In this document: positions 1 to 12,100 of the stretch, one piece after another
How the letters are laid out: each line of letters begins with the position of its first letter
Numbering within the stretch: the stretch's first letter is position 1
Assembly: GCF_954871325.1 (NCBI RefSeq)
Contig: NC_088775.1
Span: forward strand, 28,497,561-28,561,560
DNA: 64,000 bases
Direction: 5' to 3'
DNA from: Gordionus sp. m RMFG-2023
Lineage: Eukaryota; Nematomorpha; Gordioida; Chordodea; Parachordodidae
Translations under genes and position numbers: made by a program
The notes under the pieces: model-generated
Database searches by the model: none
Told to the model about the DNA's origin: nothing
What the model saw: the letters and a program-made list of their open reading frames with translations, nothing else

Positions 1-2000
1 TCCTAAAAACGCTTGAAATTCCGTTTTATTATACGGTGCTCTCATGCTCACCATCTTATCTATATTCTTTGTGATCGGAGAAATTTCATTTCCTTGTATT
101 ACATATCCTAAATATGTTATTTCCCTTACTCCAAGAACACTTTTATTACATTAGTTTTTAACCCATTTTCTAGAATTATGTCTAACACCTTGCTTAATCT
201 CATAATATGTTCCTGTTCTGTTCTACCTGAAATCAAAACATCATCTAAATAATACATTATTCCACTTAAACCTTTAGATAAAGCAGCCATGGTTCTTTGA
301 AATATTGGAGCAGACACTTTCCCAAACGGTAATCGGTAGAATGCAAACAACGATGTGTTGTAATTGTCAAAATTTTACTTGTACTCTCGTTCACTTTAAT
401 TTGTAAATAAGCATTAGAAAAATCTATCTTCAAAAAAAAATCGCTCCTTTTAAATTAGCCAATAATTGCTCTATTCTTGGTAAAGGATATTTAATTGTCA
501 TAATCCTAGGGTTCACAGATATCCTATAGTCTATGCACAGTCTTACTGTTATCATATTTTCTTACAGGGACTAATGGTATAGCCCATACACTATGAACTA
601 TATCTTATTATACTTTCCTTTAACCATTTGTCAAGTTCTTTATCTATTTCTTCTATCCGTGAAAAGGGTAATCTTCTTATGCTACCAAATTTCGGCTGAT
701 AATTCTTTCTAACGTATATCTACTTCACAATTTTTTAGAGTCCCTAATTCCCCTTTAAAAACATCTTTGTATCTAATCAATATATTCATTATTTCCTTGC
801 TGAACTTGTTCTCAACCACATTAGATTCTATGTTGCTTAGTTTCAACTGGCGTTACCTCTAATGAGTTTATATCTCTTAATAACTTATTCTCTTCTACAT
901 CATTTCTATATCTGATCAAAAATTCTGGAGTTCGATTTTTCAGTTCATCGAGAACTAACTCAGTATTATCCTTATTGCTTTGTCTTATATTTTGTTGTTC
1001 TCATAGACAGTTTCAAACAAGGACCACCAAGTATAATCAGAACATATTCTTAATGTCATTACAACCTAAAATAGGCTCTATTTTTAGTGTAGTAGTAATC
1101 CACCAACAATATTTTGCAATGAATCTTTCTTTCAGAAAACATTTATTAAATTCTTTTACACTCATTAAACTAATCTCGGCTTCTATCCAATAAAAAGCAT
1201 ATTTTAATTTCACCTATTTTTATCTTAATCCTAGGCATTTACTTTTCCTTATTATCTTTTCTAACTCAATTTTACGTACATTTTCTATTTCAACTTTTTT
1301 TTCAAAAAAATTTCTATCATCAAAATTATATTCATTCATATATTTTAAATCAATCCTATTTTTATCATTTATTCCTAAATTATTATTAAAATTATAAAAA
1401 TCACACATACTATTAATTTTATCATCTATAACATTCATTTTTATATAGTCATTTATTACACGCTTCTTGTGCATGTCCTCTTTGACCACATTTTAGACAT
1501 ATTAAATTATTGTAAAAGAAACTTCTACAATTGGTAGTTATATGGCCCTTACCATATTTCGCGCAATTGAGATGTCTGGTTAACTCACATTGCCTCGAAA
1601 TATGTCCATATTTTCCACAACTGCAACACTTAACTGACCTAACATTATCTAACTGACTTATCCTATTTTCTTTCTTATCACATTCCTAATTTTTTCTAGC
1701 TCTTTATTTTCTAATTTTATAAAAGATGTGTTTCTTCCTACTATCATTCCTAAAATAAAACTTAAATTTAGAAACAAGAGTACAATTATAAATTTATTTG
1801 TGTAATATACATTATAACGTAATCAAACACTAAATTACCACTATCTTAACTAATCTTAAAGAATTAATGGAATATAAATTATTAATAAAATATATAAATA
1901 TATATTTATTTTTATTTTAGTTCCAAAATTTTATGGAATAGTATAATTATTAGACTAAACCTCCTAACGGGCTGGATTTTACAAATTTGGCACCACTGTT
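1..2000 (-). mobile_element. Ty3/gypsy-like LTR retrotransposon fossil, cut by the window edge
   Basis: Read on the minus strand, the stretch around 126-350 gives a reverse transcriptase block with the YLDD active-site motif and flanking LPFG and SGRTEQEH residues typical of Ty3/gypsy elements. Two CCHC-type zinc knuckles of a Gag protein are legible around 1480-1640. Order and strand agree with gag upstream and pol downstream. A TGGTGCC primer-binding-like motif lies near 1990-2005, so the 5' LTR should lie just above 2000, but I could not define either LTR. The element is broken in several places and looks old. Family assignment is from motifs only. Confidence 0.8.
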
Positions 2001-2995
2001 AAGATTGGGTTTATTGATAATATATATTGAAGTGTTTAAGGGGAAATGGTAGGGATTCCTGGAAAATTTGTAGATTAGTGGAAGTGTAAATATGATAATA
2101 TACTGTAGAAGTGATATCTAGAAATAGAAGAAAAATATAAATTAAATTAAATAATTAAATATTGGCTAATTAAAAATAATTTTATTAAATTCTTTAAAAA
2201 CGCAAAAATTTTATTAAATTTCCAAAATGCACGTAATTACCAAATTTTATAATAATGTAATATTTTATAAATGTTTGGGTTTTTATATTTTCTTTTATTA
2301 CAATAAGAATTAATATTCAAAAATTCGAAATTCATAACTTCATAACAATTTTATAATAATTTAATATTTAATATTACATTAAACATTCAAATAAAAAAAA
2401 CTAAATATTCAAATATATTCATAAATAAAATATACAAAAATAAACTAAATATTAAATCTAAAAATTCCCGTACAATAATAATCAAATATACAAATTTAAT
2501 AATCCAAGTACAATAAATATTCAAATTTGAGTTACATCATAACAGTTCAATCATGTTCCTGTCTGATGTACTATTATATTAGCACTTTTATATTTTCTCA
2601 CGTACCTTTCCACCTGCCTATTCTACCCTCGCTGCCAACAAAATAAAATTAATTTTATTGATATCACATGCCATACTCAGGTATTACAATTTCTGGTTTA
2701 CTTCACTAACATAATTTCGTTTACGTGATTATCACCAATCCATTAGTATATACTGCAAATTGCTAGCTGCAACTATTTTAGATTTTCAGGTAATATTTCT
2801 TCTACCTTGTCCACTCCCCATAGAAAAATCTGGCTATACCACTATTTAACATTTATAACTGCTCCCATTTTTATCATGTTCATTTACAATGATCGTAAAT
2901 TAGAAGGATGGGTATTATTTACTTTCCGAATTTAATGTCGCAATAAAATATGAAAAAAATTGTAATCATATTTTTTTATACAATCATATAACAAG
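2001..2995. other. AT-rich stretch without recognised gene
   Basis: Between the Ty3/gypsy relic and the first PWP2 exon the sequence is low-complexity AT with a slightly more mixed piece at about 2540-2900. It may include the retroelement's LTR and is probably part of the PWP2 intron upstream of 2996. No WD40 coding exon could be found in it. Confidence 0.5.
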
Positions 2996-3146
2996 GTTTT
3001 GTCAGGCCATACCGGTCCTGTGACCTCGGTCCAATTCGATTCCCTCAACAACACGTTAGTTAGTTGCTCCTGGGATGGAAACCTCAAAGTTTGGGATGTT
3101 TTTGGCACAAAAACCTGCAAAGAAAGTTTCCTTCTCGGTTCCGAGG
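2996..3146 (+). CDS. PWP2: PWP2 exon: WD40 repeat (first in window)
   Basis: Starts after an AG at 2994-2995 in phase 0 with residues VLSGHTGPV and ends at GSE plus one base before GT at 3147. It encodes a full WD40 repeat ending LKVWDVF, equivalent to the SGHEGPISGL repeat of human PWP2. Confidence 0.9.
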
Positions 3147-6100
3147 GTATAATATATTATTTTTTTATGAATGGCTATCTATATATGTTGTAGTCTTGAA
3201 GAATATGGATATACTTTTTTTAATCAACCAATATTTTACTAATTTTTAGTAAAGAATTATGTATATTTTTCCCATCTGGACATGACTCTAAAAAATTTAT
3301 ATTATATGTATTTTATACCAAAAGATTTTAAAATTGTTGATATGGAGTATATTTTTGGAAATTTAAAAGCGCCCTACTTGACTAACAAGGCTTTTTAGGA
3401 ATTTTTTCAACATTCCTATAATCCATTACGATCAAGCCCAACATTTTTAAAGAAATCGCATCTATTGAGATTCGAGTCCAGAAAATACTTAACCTTCAAG
3501 TTTACAGACATAGCTTAACATCAAACCACACTATCTTCTTATAAATTGGGATATACAACTTGTAAAAAACTCCGTTGATTACCTTATTTCGAGTCTTTCG
3601 CCTTTGGCTATGAACTTATCAAGGATTGGGTAAAATTTTTAGAAATCATTCCATCTAGGAATCTCAAACAACATTCCTTTCTCATTGCCAAATGGATTCA
3701 GCAAATGTTATACTGATGATGATAAAATATGGCGCTAGATCCTTTGCACTGTAATCGCAATCCCGATCGAGAAATCCGACACGAAGTCAACCAAATCCCT
3801 TGCACTGATATCAGCTGGTTTTTCTACCTCATTGGAACCCTCTTAATTTCTTTCCCGATAATAGACATCAAGATGCAATCACGCAAATTCTATGGTCACA
3901 ATGTAAGTTTCTGATATGGGATTTTTCAAGCCTGGGCTTCCAATTTTAATTAGAAGATCACAATACACCACTGATTCGTCAAATTCTTACCAGTTATCAG
4001 CTCTACTTTAACAACATATGAGGATTTGGCTAAAAAATTCTTTGACGTCGACCTCCAAATCAAGATAAATTGTGAAGAGCCACATGAAGGCTTTTACTTA
4101 GGCAAAGGATCCGCAATAGCTATTCTTAAAGCTAATTGTTTGTTTTATTAATTTGATCTCTCTTAGTATTTTTCTTTCTAAAGAGGACTTTTATACGAAA
4201 AATTTCTTAAAATATTTGATATCAGATATTAGTTTTATAAATATAATTATACTGTCATATATTGCATTATATATATGTGTTGCTCACAATTGTCAATGGA
4301 AATTGTAAATATTATGTTATTAAGATCATAGGATTTATACTAGCTAGGGATTTTAAATAAGCTCTTTAAAAAATAACTATATAATTATCAAATACTTCTA
4401 ATGCAATTTGATTAACTCGATATTATAATATTAAGTGTAGGAAGGTTATAATATTGTATTTACAAATATAATATTCTCATTATAACCTTTTAAAATATAT
4501 AAGATATTAAGATATAACATAACTAACATATTATTTTTCTTTATACAAGCAAGGATTTTTAATTGGCTCGTATAAAAAATAACGATCAAACGATTTTATG
4601 CGAACTCAGGATTTTTTACAATCTCGCATAAATCTTTTATTTTTAAAAAATTGTTATATTTTTAAAAAATTGATATATTTTTAAAAAATTGATATATTTT
4701 TTAAAAATTGTTATATTTTTTAAAAATTGTTATATTTTTTAAAAATTGTTATATTTTTTAAAAATTGTTATATTTTTTAAAAATTGTTATATTTTTTAAA
4801 AATTGTTATATTTTTTAAAAATTGTTATATTTTTTAAAAATTGTTATATTTTTTAAAAATTGTTATATTTTTAAAAAATTGTTATATTTTTTTGTACTAC
4901 CATTTGAGCATCATTTATACGAGCGTAGGTAGAACCAATGTAAACTATATATATAACCAGGGTTGGGCAGTATCGCGGATATTTGTATCTAAGATATTTT
5001 TTGGAAAGTTTCCTGTATCCAGTATCTAAGATACATATTATTTAAAAGTATTTGTATCTTAACCAACTTTGTATTCAAAAAGATACAGATACTTTAAAAA
5101 AAATTTATATTGGTTAATTTAAATAGTATTAAAATTTAAAATGATATTGTTTTAAGATTTAAATGAAAAATTTAATCAAAATTTAGATATTTTAAGTTAA
5201 TTTTTGATATATGACGTTGGTCGTCATATAGCAATTTGCTAACAATTAGAACTACCATATTTGAATTGTTTTATATCTGTCTATTTTAAAATTATGGAAG
5301 AAGAAAATAGAATAATATGTTTATCTTCGTCTTCAGATGATTCTTCAACCGAAAATTATAAAAATAAATTTAAACTAAGCATACTTAATGGCAAATTTTT
5401 TGAAGTACTTCAAGATGATCATAATAAAGAAATTCATCGTGACTTTGGTATTGACGAAAAAGTTATAGCAACTGTTACAGATAACGGCTCTAACTTTAAG
5501 AAAACTTTCAAGGAGTTTGGATATTCTGAATGTATAGAATTCGAAATCATTGAAAGTATTTTTAATACTTCTTTAAAATTTATTACGATATTGTAAATTT
5601 AGTAAAAAATTTTATTCAAATAAAATTATTTATTTGTTTATTTAAGGGTCTAAAGAAGCCTCAATAACATTGCCTCAACACATTCGTTGTTTGTGCCATA
5701 CGATAAGTCTAATTGCCACGACAGATGTCGAGAGAGCTATTAAGGATTCTCCTAACATTTCTAAAATTCATCATCCTGCAATAGCTAAATGTACTAAGCT
5801 ATGGAATGCAAATAATAGGCCTAAAACTGCAGAACTTATCAAAGCAGTTTTAGGAAAACAATTAGTTACACCTTGTTGCACTAGGTGGAATAGTTTGTAT
5901 GATAGTCTTCATAGTTTATTAAAATTTAAAGGCGAACTTCTTAAATTATGTCAAAAATTAGAATTTCCTAAATTAAGAGATATTGAAATTCAATATTTAG
6001 AAGAATATTGCAATATAATGGCCCCATTGGCTATAGCGATTGACAAATACAGAGTGAAATCAACTGCTATTATGGAGAATCAGCTCCAATTTTAAATGTT

Positions 6101-9100
6101 AAAAAAAAATAATTCAAACTAATCTACAATTTTGCAAACCATTAGCTGTTGCCATAGAAAATTATTTAAATAAAAGATTTAACAATTTTAAAAGTGCATT
6201 TTTGGCAACTATTTCTCATCCCTATTTTAAAAATCGTTAAATTGATGGTGAAAAAGAAAAAAATTACCTTCAGGATTTGTTATTACATGAAGTTTTAATT
6301 GTTTTTAAAAATAATATTGAAATTAATACTTCAACAAAATCTTAAATTGATGAAGATGATGATTACTTTTGCCTTAAAAGTACCACATCGAATTCTAATA
6401 ATTCAATAAATGATATTGAAATAGAGGTCCTAAATTATATGAAAGATGACAGGCGGATATAAATATGTTAAATAGTTACAAATATATAAAAGAAATATTT
6501 ATTAAATATAACACAATATTACCCTCCTCAGCCCTCGTTGAAAGATTATTTAGCTTTGCTAATATGGTTAATAGACCAAATCGTCAAAGATTGAACGAAA
6601 AATTAATAATATTAAAAAATAATGCTGATTTATTATTCGCATTATCTTTTATAATAAATTTGTTATTTTCTACAGTTTATTTTAAATATTTTTTTATAAA
6701 TTTATATTATAGATAAGAAAATAAAGCTTTATACATTTTGATTTTGACTATTTAAAGTTTTTTAAAAAAGTATCTTGTATCTTAGATACTTTTTTTTTAA
6801 AAAAATACAAGTATCTTATATCTTATTGAAATTTTTCTATAGTATCTTGTATCTTAAATACAAAATTTTATAAAGTATCTGTATCCGAATATAAATTTTC
6901 TAAAAATTAGCCCAACCCTGTATATAACCACAATTATACCTAAATACTAACACATTTTTATTATAATATTATTTATACATGGTTTTATACAAAAGGTATT
7001 TAAATCATATATATTAAATTGAAATTTTAAATTACAATTATATGAGATTGAATATAGTAAATTGAAAGTTTTTATTAATTTTATTTATTATTTAAATTAA
7101 TATAATATAAAATATCATGGTTGTAATTTATATATAAAAAACAAGTATAATTGTGTTAAAAAATTTCTAGTTGAAGTTTTTTTTAAGAAATATGGATTCG
7201 CGTTTTTCGTAAAATAAATATATAGACTGGGAAAAATGCCGTTAGTTTATATGACTATTGACTGAAATATAGTTATTTAATTTTGAATATTTATTAATTT
7301 TTTTATTTTCCCTGCAAGTAAGAGGGTTTGAATTAAATGATGAAGGAAAGGAGGAGACTTAGGTTGCGTCTCAAATAAAGGATTTCCCGTTGGACCAGGG
7401 GGTACAGGTTAAACCGTCGGGTCTGAGGCCGTCCTGTAATAAAAGGTTGGTTCGAGGAGGATGTTAGGTATTTTAGCCTTATTAAAAGCGTTATGGATGA
7501 TTTTATTAATTGCTTTATGCCGGAGGTGGCGACCTTGGCTGCGTGTGCAGTTTAAGCCGTGTCAGGCTTTAGGTTGAACTGGTAAATTGCATTGGTTGCA
7601 AGAGTATGGCTGTGTAATCGAGCATCCAAGTCGAAATCTTATAGTAACTCTCAGTTGGTCATTAGTTAAGAGATTATATAAGGTTTGGTAAGGCTATTTT
7701 GTAGTTTCTTTATTAGGGGTTCGATAATAGATTTGTTGGAAATTTCGGTTGTAAATGTTAAACCATCTGGGGTAAGTTGATTCCATCGTTCGATTGCTGC
7801 TGTTAGTAGATCATCATTGGGAGCTATGAATGATGAGATAGCTGAATTGAGGGATAAGCGATTTGAGATTCCAAGGGAATCAAGTCTATACCACCTAGTT
7901 TAGCTGGTAATTGGGCAAGGTGCCAATTAAAGTCTGATAATGAAAGGTTGAGGATCCTTTCTATAATGGTTAGCGAATATTGTGTTGATTGAAAAATTTT
8001 GAGGCCAATTATACTTGTTTTCTATATACATATCATTATTAAATTAAGCTCTTTTTAGAGCCTTCGATACTTATATATTTATTTTTATTTAGTAATTTTA
8101 TGCAATGAATTTAATTAATAATTCAATGTATTATATTTTTTTATAATTTATTTGGTCGCTCTTAGTTCTAACATTGTTAATATAGTTTAATTCGTTTAAA
8201 AAAAATAATATATTATTATTAGAAATTTTCATATATTCTTTTTGTGTTAATTTATTGAAATAAATTATAATAATTTTAATTAGCAACTCTTGACATAATA
8301 TAATAGTGGTGCTAATATAGGATATTAATATCTTTAAAAAAAAGATAACGACCAAGTCATTCTTTATAAGAAAAATTAATTTTTTATAAAATACAGTGCA
8401 TTCTTTATAGGGAAGTTATTTTTTTTATTAGATACAGGAACAAAGATCAGCTTGAATAGTGTAAAAGGTTTGAATAAAATTTGGCCAGTAAATGATTTCG
8501 TAGCAAGAAAAATAAGAGCTAATTAGATGGTAGTATTGTTAAAAATTTCTGGTTTTTATGTGATGAGATTGATTAAAAGACTTTAAAGGGATAATTTTGT
8601 GTCATTTTATTCGTGTTCGTATATTTCGAATGGAATATCGAATAGTTTTCAATAGGCATATTCGCAATCATTGATTATCCAAAATTGCTCTAAACGCTAA
8701 CTTTTTACCTAAATCCCTTTTCAAAATTTTACACTTTTCAATCCCCCTTTTCTGTGTCCTAACTCTATTTCTCTTCTATCTCTCTTCTATCATGCTAATT
8801 AAAAGCACTCGCGTCATCCATTCACCCAGCCGGATCTGTTATTGCCGTTTCAACCTTGAACGGCCACATTACCTTCTGGGATACCAAAGAATGCTTGATA
8901 TTATGCTCGATAGATGGCGGCAATTACGATTTACAAAGTGGAAGGGCCACCGAGGATCAGATTACGGCTAAGAATTCATTGAAAAACAAGTTATCTTTAA
9001 GAATTAAAAACAATTTTTTAAATTAAATTTTTTTTATTTAAGTTATAACACATTTTGGTAAACATTATGCTTATTGATACACTAGCTATTATATATATTT

Positions 9101-12100
9101 ATGATAGTTAAGGTTACCAAAAATTAAAATCATTAATGAGATCTTGTCTCTAATCGTAGATCTCAGTATTTGCAAATTGATTTCAATTTTTTTTTTCATA
9201 ACAAGCACTAAGGCCTCCATAAAATATTCGTATTCGATTCGTAAATTTTGAATCAAATAATTAATAATTCATTAAACTTAAATTTTTCAGATATTTATTT
9301 TAAAAATAGGCATATTTGATTCGTAAATAATTCAAAAATTAAACTGGATTCCAAAATTTATACTGAAATATGCGATTCAAAAATGTTAGGAATAATACAG
9401 AATAATTTAAATTTATTACTTTAAATTTTTTAAATTATTTTTTGATTTGAATTTTCATAGATTTCCAATCTTATTTGTAACACCCATGCAGGCGCGTAAC
9501 CAATGGGACGTATAGGGGGAAATTCCCCCACCCTATCTCAAATTTGACTGTTTTCATAAATATCATTTTAAGCTAATAAAAATTGCCCACCTCCCCTTTC
9601 AGTCAAAATTTTGCAAATATTTGAATATCAATTTTCCAATATAAAACTTATTTTTAAAATTAAATTTTATTAAAATTTCCTTTCCTTGATTTTATTGATG
9701 ATAAAAAAATTATACATCATAGGTGATATACAAATATAGAAATTTTTTTACAGTTATATGAGAGGGGAGGCCCTCGCCCTAACTATTTTGTTAAATTTAA
9801 AGAAATATTAGCTAAATATAAATTTAATGTGAGGACAAGGTTATAATGGTCAAAGCACATATTTTAAAAAAATTAGCAATATCCGCTTCACATGCTCTAC
9901 CTTCTATACGCAAGGCCATGAGTATTTTAACTTATAAAATAAATATAATATATTTTTAGCCATTATATCCAAAATTTATGATTTTTTTAAATATCCGAAG
10001 CGGTCAGATGTTTATCGAATTATATTAATGAATGAACCAGAACCCCATCATCAAAAATTTTTAAAAATGTGCCCTATTCAGTTACGGCATTTATAGAACT
10101 GGAAGAGAATATCAGAATAAAACAGATAATTTAACCACATTATATTTATCATGAAGAGGTAATTTTCTAAAAATAATTTAATATTTTATAGGGATCAAAA
10201 AATAGGGAAATTGTTTTTCGGGAAATTATTTTCTGTGGGAATTTTTTTTCTGGAGAATTATCTTCCGGGAAATTTTTTTCCGGTGATTTTTTTTGAGGAA
10301 TAAATTTCCAGAGATTTTTTTCTGGGATTTTTCCGGGGAACTATTTTCCTAGATTTGATAAGAAGTTATAAAAACTTGTTTTTTAAATTATTTTATACAC
10401 ACTACAATTAGTATTTTCAATAAAAAAATTTATTCTACCTATATTTTATAAGAATTTAGGCTGAGCCTAGTTTTTAAATTTTATCGAATAGTTCAAACAT
10501 ATGACCCTGCCGAATGGGAAAGAGCTGGCCGAAGGCCAGTTAAGGGGGATTGTGGGCGTAGCCTTACATAATTTTCCCACCTATAGGAAAATCCTAAATA
10601 CGTCACTGCAACCATGCCTTTCATTCGATAACAATCATTTTATAATTTTTAAAATTAACTAACTGTGAAAACAAATATTTGACGCCACGTTATCTATGCT
10701 CACACAAAATTTAATCATAATAAGTTACTATTATAATATCCAGTGCTATTATTCGCTTTATTGCCCTAACACTGTTTATTACTGAATCCTTTACGATTTT
10801 ATCTCTTTGAATAAATTATTCAAGCTCCCTAGATTTTAGTTAAGAACAGGATCAATTTATTGACCTTAATCTCATAATAATGAATTTTTATTCTTAAAAA
10901 ATGGCTTCTAGAACTTTTACCACTCTCTCCTTCAGTCCCGACGGTGAGACACTTCTCGCCGCCGGCGATTCCAAATATGTCTGCCTCTACTCCTACCTTT
11001 ATTCTCGTTCGCCAAATTTAAAAAGTAATAGTACTTCGACGGGTGCGGCTCTCTTGAAGAGGTTCGAAATAACTCAAAACAAATCGTTTGACCGAACGCG
11101 GGACGACGCTACCCTGAATAGACGCAAAATGACGGAATTCGGTATATTCATTTACTAAATCAATTCATGCAAGAGATACGAATTCATATATTTAAATGAT
11201 AAAAACATAAAGTAAGAATCGTATCGGCAACTAGGTGAAAAAAATTATAATTCATTTTAAACCATTATCCAGGCAACTTAGATTCCGAAAACTTTTTGCG
11301 CGATACCACCGCTCTCCACGATGCCGAACGTGGGGGCTCTTTAACAAACGCTGCTCTCAATTTGCCTGGGGTAAAAAAGCATGGGGTTGACCGATCTTCT
11401 CGGTTTTTTAGGCCTGAAATACGCGTTGCTTGCGCTCGATTTTCGCCCTCAGGTTTGTATTGTTTAAAAAAAATCCAAAACAAATGATATGTGACTCATT
11501 ACTAAATCCACGGAGGAGGCATTTAAATGCCCCAAATATGTATGGCAAAGGCATATTGTTTACTAGGATTAGTTTATTGTGATCACTAGGGTTAGATTAA
11601 TATATGAACCCATTTTATAATCATTATAATAATAATTCTGACGTGCCACTTATTTTGGTTAGTTAATGTAAAATATAAAAATACGTCTTGGACAACGAAT
11701 GACTTATTTTTAATTACTACTTACATATTTTTTTTATAATAATCAATTAACAATTAATTATAATCTGAACGGTAAAAAATAAAATAATAATATAAACAAT
11801 TAATTTTATTAAAACAATTTATATTTAAAAAACAGTATTTTTAACATAACGGTAACAATCAAATTATTATATGTAAAGGTCGGTCATTTTCCTTGGCCTC
11901 TACTGAGGGTTCTCTTATTTACTCCTTAGATTCCTGGAGGAATCCCATATTTGATCCACTTAGCCTCGATTTAGATCTGACACCTGACAAAGTTAAAGAA
12001 TTAATGACGCAAGATCCACCGCTTTACACAAACGCCTTGGTCGGATGTCTCAGGCTAAATTCCCAAGAACTCATCAGGGAAGTTTTAGGGGGCGTCCCTC

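Noticed and set aside
10901-10911. ATG at 10901 as start of a separate gene
   Set aside because: The bases before 10912 form an intron end (TCTAG acceptor), and the phase fits the upstream PWP2 exon exactly.
11265-11483. Minus-strand open frame over the PWP2 exon
   Set aside because: It is the shadow of a conserved plus-strand exon and resembles no protein.
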